This document shows, in pieces, positions 58,136 through 64,000 of a stretch of DNA of 64,000 nt; the first letter of the stretch is position 1, and every line of letters begins with the position of its first letter. The position numbers and the translations under genes were made by a program. Source of the DNA: Ursus arctos (Eukaryota; Chordata; Mammalia; Carnivora; Ursidae); contig NW_026623100.1 of assembly GCF_023065955.2 (NCBI RefSeq), forward strand, positions 9,584,501 through 9,648,500, in the 5' to 3' direction. The notes beneath the pieces were generated by a model. The model had not been told where the DNA came from. It was given only the letters and a program-made list of their open reading frames with translations, and did not search any database.

Positions 58136-59424
58136 GTAAATCAAGAATAGTAAGACTTATTTAAAAATACTTCTGTAGAAGTATTGTAGAGTGTGCATGG
58201 GATAAACAATTTCTAAAAGCTTGAGGGCCTTTTGAGTGCTTGCAGACAAACAAAGGCATTGTGACTGTAAAGTAGCATTATTTTAGAACGAAAGTTCCGC
58301 CTTAAGTGTGTCTGATGAAGAGTTAAACTACTTTTGAAAATAGGACGCGTTCAGCTTCATCTCTGCAGTGAAATGCCATTTCCCACTGATTTGATCGAGC
58401 CTTTTCTCCTTAAGCCTTGCTTGCTTCTTCCAGGGCTCTGTGCTTGGGATGGTAATTAGGGACTTCTGCTCTCAGTGATAGGATGCTCCTGGCTATTTCT
58501 CCAGCTCTACTTTCCCACAGCTTAGCTCCTTACATTTCCCTGGCAGAGTGTGTGGCGTGTATTTTTAAGTGGTAGGATTTGGGGAAAGCAGTTCCGTGAA
58601 AAAGGAACGTGATAGACAAGGTTGTAGAGCAGGAGAATCAGCTGGGGTTGCTAGCTTTTAATTGAAGTTTAGTTGGAGGTTCAATGAGGTGAGACTGTTA
58701 TGACAGATTTCAAAATGTAATGATAGGAAATAGGGTGGGTTCATCAAAGTCAGAGTAAATATGGAGCAACTCAGCATGAAACAACAGCTACAAACCCTCA
58801 AAAAAATATAGAGTAATTAAAATTTGCATTGTGCAGTCCTCCTTCTCAGTGGGTACCTTTCCAGGGAAAGCAGTGACTTTATTGTGAAAAATATAAACAC
58901 AAATTTAGAGATGTAAATTACATGCATATTTTAATCTTGTTCATAAACACTGAAAGTTTTAAAAATGTAAATATAATCAAAGCACACAACTGCAGCTAAA
59001 AGCAGATTTGAGAAAGACCTCAAGAAGGTGAAAGGCCCTCCGGTCTCCCCCAGCCCTCACCCCCTACCCACCCCAATCCTACATGCCTACCCCCTTTTGT
59101 GTATTTGGAAAAGAAGAGGTGGGATTCTGTCTTCTAATTTCAGGGGACACAAATGCTTCTCTCTAATCTGTTAATGTCACAAGGAGAGATGGTGGATTTA
59201 ACCCTTTCCACTTCCTCTCCTATCTCTTCCCCCTTTGGTGTATGCATGCGATGTTGGAGGTTTACTAAGACACAGGGTGACTAAGTGTTGGATGATTTGC
59301 ATCGCAGAAATTAACCCAAATACTCCCCAGATTCTTTTATTTCCATACTTCAAGCATGACAGTGACCTTAAGTTGAGCCAGTTCTAAGGGTCGATCTTAG
59401 AGAAACAGCATGATATAGCAGAAA
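58136..59424. other. Gene-free sequence
   Basis: Unique sequence; no gene or clear repeat. A C-rich stretch lies at about 59035-59095. Confidence 0.5.
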
Positions 59425-59600
59425 ATTCACTGAACTGGTGTTGAATAAATGGGTGTGGGCTCTATCTCGACTGCCTCTTGCTGCCAGAATGATTTTAGAA
59501 AAGTCTTTTGCTTCTCTGGGCCACAGTTTCTCCATCTGTTAAAGTCACTGATTTGGCCTAAAATGAGCTCCAAGTTTCCTTCCAATTCAAACTTTCTATA
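59425..59600 (+). repeat. MIR SINE, decayed
   Basis: 'ggctctatctcgactgcctc', 'ctctgggccacagtttctcc', 'atctgttaaagtcactgatt': sense MIR. Confidence 0.65.
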
Positions 59601-60550
59601 ATATGTGCCTCATGGACCCACTTCAATCCAAATGGGGCCCTGGAGATTCAGATTCAACATAGTACCCTTCTTAGGTCCCTAGGTGTCCCCAGGAGTAAGA
59701 GATGTTCCAGAGAAGGCCCAAAGACTCTCCATAGTGTAATGTAAGGCCAGGGTTTCCTGAGACTGTTATTGGAAGTCCTTTGTCCCAGCTTTACTTCTGA
59801 CACTTTCTTGGCTTTATAAAGGTCTCTCCCAGTAGGGAATGACCTGATGTCTGTCCAGACCATCAAAACTCATAGTTGGAGCAGTCACTGATATGACCCA
59901 ATGTAATAATCTTACATACTCCATTTATAGTGATAAGGGAAGTATTTTAATAGGTATCTATACTGTATGTCTCTCTCAATGGATTCCCTTTTCAGAGTAA
60001 GGTAGTGGAAATTTATAGGATTATAGGGAAAGATATTCATAAGAGCAACCTGTCATTTATATAAATCCCTTCAAATGAAATTAAAGTGTGGTATTCAGGG
60101 GAAATATAGCTTTAAGGAATCAAACCCAAAGTTCAATTTGAAGACTCTTTTTAGTATGTTGTGTACCTGGGTGAATCTACCAGGTGAATATGAACTCAAG
60201 TTTTTCTTGATTGACTGTTTTAAGGTGGAAAATAGAAAGTACATGAGACCTTAACATTTGCTCTGCCAGTATGTTGTATAGTAGGAAAGAATTGGAACTT
60301 GGAAGTAGGGTAAGAGAAGTGGTTGTGAGTCTGAAGATATGTTTTCCAATTGAGACCACTCCTCCCCACCACTGAAATCCAAAGAAGATGATTCTAAACA
60401 ACATTGAGCTCTGGCCTGACTGAGACTTTACCATACAGCTTTTATGATGACTGCCTCACGCTGCCCTGGAATGGAAGTAGGTTTGGGGAAAGTTCCAAAA
60501 AGAGCTCTCTGATCCATTTTGATTGGAGTGTTAGAATACTGAAGTTTTCA
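59601..60550. other. Gene-free sequence
   Basis: No gene or repeat recognised. Confidence 0.5.
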
Positions 60551-60716
60551 GGGGCACCTGAGTGGCTCAGTTCATTAAGCATCTGACTCTTGATCTCAAG
60601 GTTGTGAGATTGAGCTTGTGTCACATGCATGGAGCCTGCTTAGGATTCTCTTTCTCCCTCTCCCTCTGCCCTTCCCCCACCCCTCTTGCTCTCTTTAAAA
60701 AAAAAAAAAGAAGAAG
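60551..60716 (+). mobile_element. Can-SINE
   Basis: 'ggggcacctgagtggctcag', 'gactcttgatctcaaggttg', then a CT-rich stretch and a 13-base A-run. Candidate flanking duplications match poorly (about 9 of 16), so it is not among the youngest. Confidence 0.9.
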
Positions 60717-61019
60717 AACGGTGCAGTTTCTAGAGCAGTCCTGGGATAAGGCATCGGGAATGGGAAGAGGGGCTTATGAGATGTGTGTCACCAAACTGGA
60801 ACTTTTGTGGAAACAGGAGGGATGGGTGTAGGAAAGGGTAATGAAATATTAGTAAAAGCATTTGGGTCTCCTAATCCTGTCATACTATTTAGCGCTGTTT
60901 TTCTCGATTTATAAGGATAGGCATGTATGTTGTGTTCAGACACCATGAGTAACAGCGGCTGTGCCTTAAACATTTTGTTACTAATCTTTTAGTGATGAGA
61001 CCAGCATGGAGTAATGTAT
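60717..61019. other. Gene-free sequence
   Basis: Nothing recognised. Confidence 0.5.
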
Positions 61020-62280
61020 ACAAAGATAACGTTCCATTTTAACTAAAACTTACCAAATAATCAATAAGGAAATATACTTCACCTAAAAATTCTCAAACTA
61101 ATGGATTAAAGACCTAAATATAAAAACTAAAACTGTAAAACTCTTTAAAGAGAACATGGGCACATCTCTCCGAACCTTGGATTTAGTAGTGGTTTCTTAG
61201 ATATGACACCAGAAGCCAGGAACAAAGAAAAATAAATAAATAAAGTAGACTTCATCAAAATTAAAAATTTTGTATATCCATGAACTACCAAGAAAGTGAA
61301 TATACAGCCCACAGAATGCAAGAAACTATGTGCAAATCATTTATCCGATAAGGGTCTAGGACTTGGAATATATAAAGAACTCTTACAACAAACAATAAAA
61401 AGACAAAAAACCCAATTAAAAAGTGGACAAAGAACATTTTTCCGAAGAAGATATGCAAATGACCGACATGCACATGTAAAGACGCTCAACATCAATAGTC
61501 AATAGGAAAATGCATATCGAAACCATGATGAGATACCATTTTTACACCTAGTAGGATGGCTACTATCAAAAACAAAATAATGCAAAACCAAAAATAACAA
61601 GTGTTTGTGAGGATATGGAGAAATTATAATCTTCATACATTGCTGATGGAAATGTGCAATAGGACAACCAGTGTGGAAAACAGTTTGGCAGTTCCTCAAA
61701 GCTAAGCATAGAATTGCCATATGACCCAATAATTCAGCTCCCAATTTTATACCTTAAAGAACTGAAAGCAGGCGTTCAAACAAAAACTTGTATGTGGATG
61801 TTTATAGAAGTACTATCACAATAGCCAAAGTGGAAATATCAAAATGTCCATCAGCTAATGAATGGATAAACAAAAGCTGGTATATCCATACAGTGGAATA
61901 TTATTTGGTCGTGAAAAGGAATGAAATAATAATATGTGCTAGGATATGGAGGAACCTTGAAAACATTATCCTAAGTGAAACCAGCCAGCCAGACATAAAA
62001 GGCCACATAGTGTATGATTCCATTTCCATGAAATGTCCAGAATAGAAAGATCTATAGAGACAGAAAATGGATTAGTGGTTACTAGGGGCTAGGGAGAGAG
62101 AAGAAGGGGAAATTCCTGTCCAAGGGGCATGGGAACTTCATTCAGGGTGATGAAAAACTTCTAGAACTAGATAGTGGCGGCATTGTGACTGTATTTAATG
62201 CCAATAAATTATACACTTTAAGGTGGTTAAAATGGCAAATTTCATGTTATGTGCATTTTACCACACACGAGAAATTCCTG
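61020..62280 (+). repeat. Old L1: ORF2 end plus 3' UTR
   Basis: Landmarks in sense order: 'ggattaaagacctaaatata', 'aggaacaaagaaaaataaat', 'gaactcttacaacaaacaat', 'atgagataccatttttacac', 'ccatatgacccaataattca', 'atccatacagtggaatatta', 'gtggttactaggggctaggg', 'ccaataaattatacacttta'. Frames inside (61296, 61788) are fragments of decayed ORF2. Without a clean target duplication. Confidence 0.85.
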
Positions 62281-62399
62281 AACCATATAAACCTTGTAGA
62301 AACCCTGGTAATGAAATACCTTTGACAAATGAGCTCAGGTTTGCTAAGGGGTTAGATCTCTTTCAAACATAGCTTTGGTGTTAGGGGAAGCTTCTGGAA

Positions 62400-62545
62400 G
62401 TGAAACTGTGCAAGACTAAGGGTCAGGAGTCCTGTGTTCTGGTCCAGGCACTGCTGTTATGTGATGTGGGGTGAATCATGTAAAGTTTCTGGGCCTCAGT
62501 TAGGGGACTTGGACAAATTTTCTCAATCATGTGCGACCTTTTCAG
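62400..62545 (+). repeat. MIR SINE, decayed
   Basis: 'gtcctgtgttctggtccagg', 'gtaaagtttctgggcctcag', 'ttaggggacttggacaaat': sense MIR. Confidence 0.55.
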
Positions 62546-62789
62546 ATTTCACATACCTTTACACACCCTGGCCCCTTAGCCAGTGTGAAGGTAGACTATT
62601 TCAAACAGAATGCTCTTCTACCAGGTAAAGGGGGTGGAAGGAGTGCAAAGGTGTGTTCTTTGGTAGAGCCTTTGCAATATTCCAAAGTCCTGAAGCTGAT
62701 TGTGATACTCCTGACATTCCTGAGACCATAGGAAGGAGGTTCACTCGCTTCTTCCCACAGTGTCCACTGGCAGACATTGACTGCACACA
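62546..62789. other. Gene-free sequence
   Basis: Nothing recognised. Confidence 0.5.
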
Positions 62790-63090
62790 CTCAGGACTGT
62801 GTGAAGCACAGCCGAAAGACACAGAGCCCCTACATTTGTGGAGTGTGTGTTCTAGAGGGAGGAGATAGCATTAAAGAGTTAAGTACTGAATGTGGTGAGC
62901 ACTCTGAGGAAGGAGTAAATGCTGCTGCGGATGTGTACTCCAGGATGAGGGGCGGCTGCTCGGAGGGGGTCATGTTGACCTATGATCTGCGGGGTGACTT
63001 GGAACTAACCAGGAAACCCAGAAAGGGGAAGAGTTGCTTCTCTGGTGGAGAGAGAACTACGGAGAGGATGGGAGAATGGGCTTGGAGAAG
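62790..63090 (-). repeat. L2 LINE fragment (antisense)
   Basis: 'gtgtgtgttctagagggagg', 'agatagcattaaagagttaa' and 'gtggtgagcactctgaggaa' resemble the antisense L2 family seen at 2960 and 25950. Confidence 0.4.
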
Positions 63091-63944
63091 ACCGTGAATA
63101 CAGCCCCGTTCCAGGATGTCATGCTGAGTTGTGGCCAACGTCATTGTATTAAAAGGCCAAGGGAAGTTTCTCCCGAGACCAGCAGACACTGCTTTCATGT
63201 CCCCACCATACCACTTCCTGTGCTCCGAGCTATGGAACCAGCAGTAACCACACAGAATCTCTGGAACTGAAAGTGCTCCCCAGTGTCGACTGCGACCTGA
63301 AGCCACCATTCCTCAGAGCCCTTAACATCTCCACAGCACAGGGCAGTGTGGGTCACAGAACAAGTGGCTCTGGAGTACGACACCCAGCATGCTGTGCGAC
63401 TGTTGAGAGGATGTTTCTCCTTTTGGTCTTTCAGTTTTCGGCTCATCAAACCAGTAAATCTGGGCTTTGAGGATGGTGGAACTACCAGACTTTTACTTAA
63501 AAAGTGGGGACAGACTTTTACTTAAGCCTTAACAACCATTGTACTCGGCAAAGCCATTGCACGTGTTTGGTGGGTAAACCAGCTCCACTTTTGCAGTGAA
63601 GGCCACATTTCCACACATTGATGGAGCCCAGGGGGAACAGAGCTCACACCTGCCAGTTGGCCGCTGTCCTTCTAGGAGCCTGTCCCGCTTAGCATGAACG
63701 CAATTTGACGGCCCAGAGCTGAACCGCAGGTGTGTGCGGGGCTCCTGGCTGGTCCGTCTGCTGCGCCATGGCGGGGGCAGTCATAGCCGTGACTCAGGCT
63801 ACCCCACTGAGGAAAGGAGCTCAGCACTAAGTCCCACTTCAGGCATCCCCAGTCCAAACTCAACTTTAGAAGCTTGTGTGTCCTCTTTTCTTTGTAACCA
63901 TAAATCTGTGCTATCAGGCTTAATTTTTTTTCCTTTGCTTTCAG
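63091..63944. other. Unique sequence upstream of the terminal exon candidate
   Basis: No repeat recognised. A 15-base word cagacttttacttaa occurs twice (63486-63500 and 63511-63525). Overlapping short frames on both strands are unsupported. Confidence 0.5.
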
Positions 63945-63992
63945 GAGAGTAGATCTGGAGACACAAACAGCTGTGTTGAAGAAATAATTCGG
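63945..63992 (+). CDS. Candidate 48-bp internal coding exon
   Basis: A long pyrimidine tract with a clean cag acceptor (ttttttttcctttgctttcag) ends at 63944, and a cgg|gtaagg donor starts at 63993. Only one of three frames is open across the segment; the other two contain stops. It reads ESRSGDTNSCVEEIIR, 16 residues, and 48 bp is a multiple of three. In phase 0 it could be included or skipped without changing the frame. Composition is Ser/Glu-rich, as in many regulated cassette exons. I do not recognise the parent protein and none of the flanking sequence shows another exon. Chance remains possible, since the call rests on splice-site quality and length. Confidence 0.45.
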
Positions 63993-64000
63993 GTAAGGAC

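Noticed and set aside
1..64000. CRISPR arrays, operons, rRNA genes or bacterial features
   Set aside because: The SINE/LINE content shows a mammalian genome; no regular spaced repeats or prokaryotic gene organisation is present.

Overview
This window is mammalian nuclear DNA, almost certainly from a caniform carnivore. The best evidence is about ten tRNA-derived Can-SINEs (SINEC type, with the ggggcgcctgggtggctcag head, a CT-rich stretch and an (AAAT)n-AATCTTT tail). There are also three copies of the carnivore L1 3' end, which finishes with a run such as gtatggtgactaacataa. The wording of the youngest SINEs, including a ctggctgtctctctct segment, fits an arctoid such as a bear better than a dog, but that is from memory and needs a repeat-library search.

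The DNA is AT-rich, heavily interspersed with repeats and has no long intact coding gene. It reads as the inside of a large intron or an intergenic desert. Two gene-derived features stand out. The first is a decayed processed pseudogene of ferritin light chain (FTL) on the minus strand at 29.53-30.22 kb, which keeps a recognisable iron-responsive element and an AATAAA/poly(A) end. The second is a possible 48-bp in-frame exon at the right edge (63945-63992), with a strong acceptor and a gtaagg donor; I cannot assign its gene.

Layout: 0-9 kb is mostly unique sequence with L2 fragments and one cryptic exon-like unit (5046-5144). 9-13 kb carries an old L1 end, a MaLR-type LTR, a degenerate SINE, a MIR and a probable solo ERV-type LTR. 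13-19 kb has a unique AT-rich block, MIR and L2 pieces, one L1 tail and two SINEs nested in an L2. 19-25 kb is repeat-poor and contains a GC/CpG-richer island (22.24-23.06 kb), a candidate regulatory segment. 25-31 kb has L2, MIRs, a hAT-transposase-like relic split by two head-to-tail SINEs, and the FTL pseudogene. 33-41 kb has L2 and CR1/L3 relics, a SINE and an L1 tail inserted side by side with perfect target duplications, further SINEs, MER5A and an LTR-like relic. 41.8-45.8 kb is an L1 mosaic (minus then plus orientation) with a long polypyrimidine microsatellite. 47-52.6 kb has MIR, L2, CR1/L3 and an L1 tail that splits an L2; it also holds a homeodomain-site-rich unique block at about 50 kb. 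55-62.3 kb is dominated by L1 relics of both orientations. 62.4-64 kb holds MIR, L2, unique sequence and the terminal candidate exon.

No operon-like or multi-gene system is present. Repeat boundaries and family names were judged by eye against remembered consensus patterns and are approximate. Target duplications and tandem repeats were read directly.
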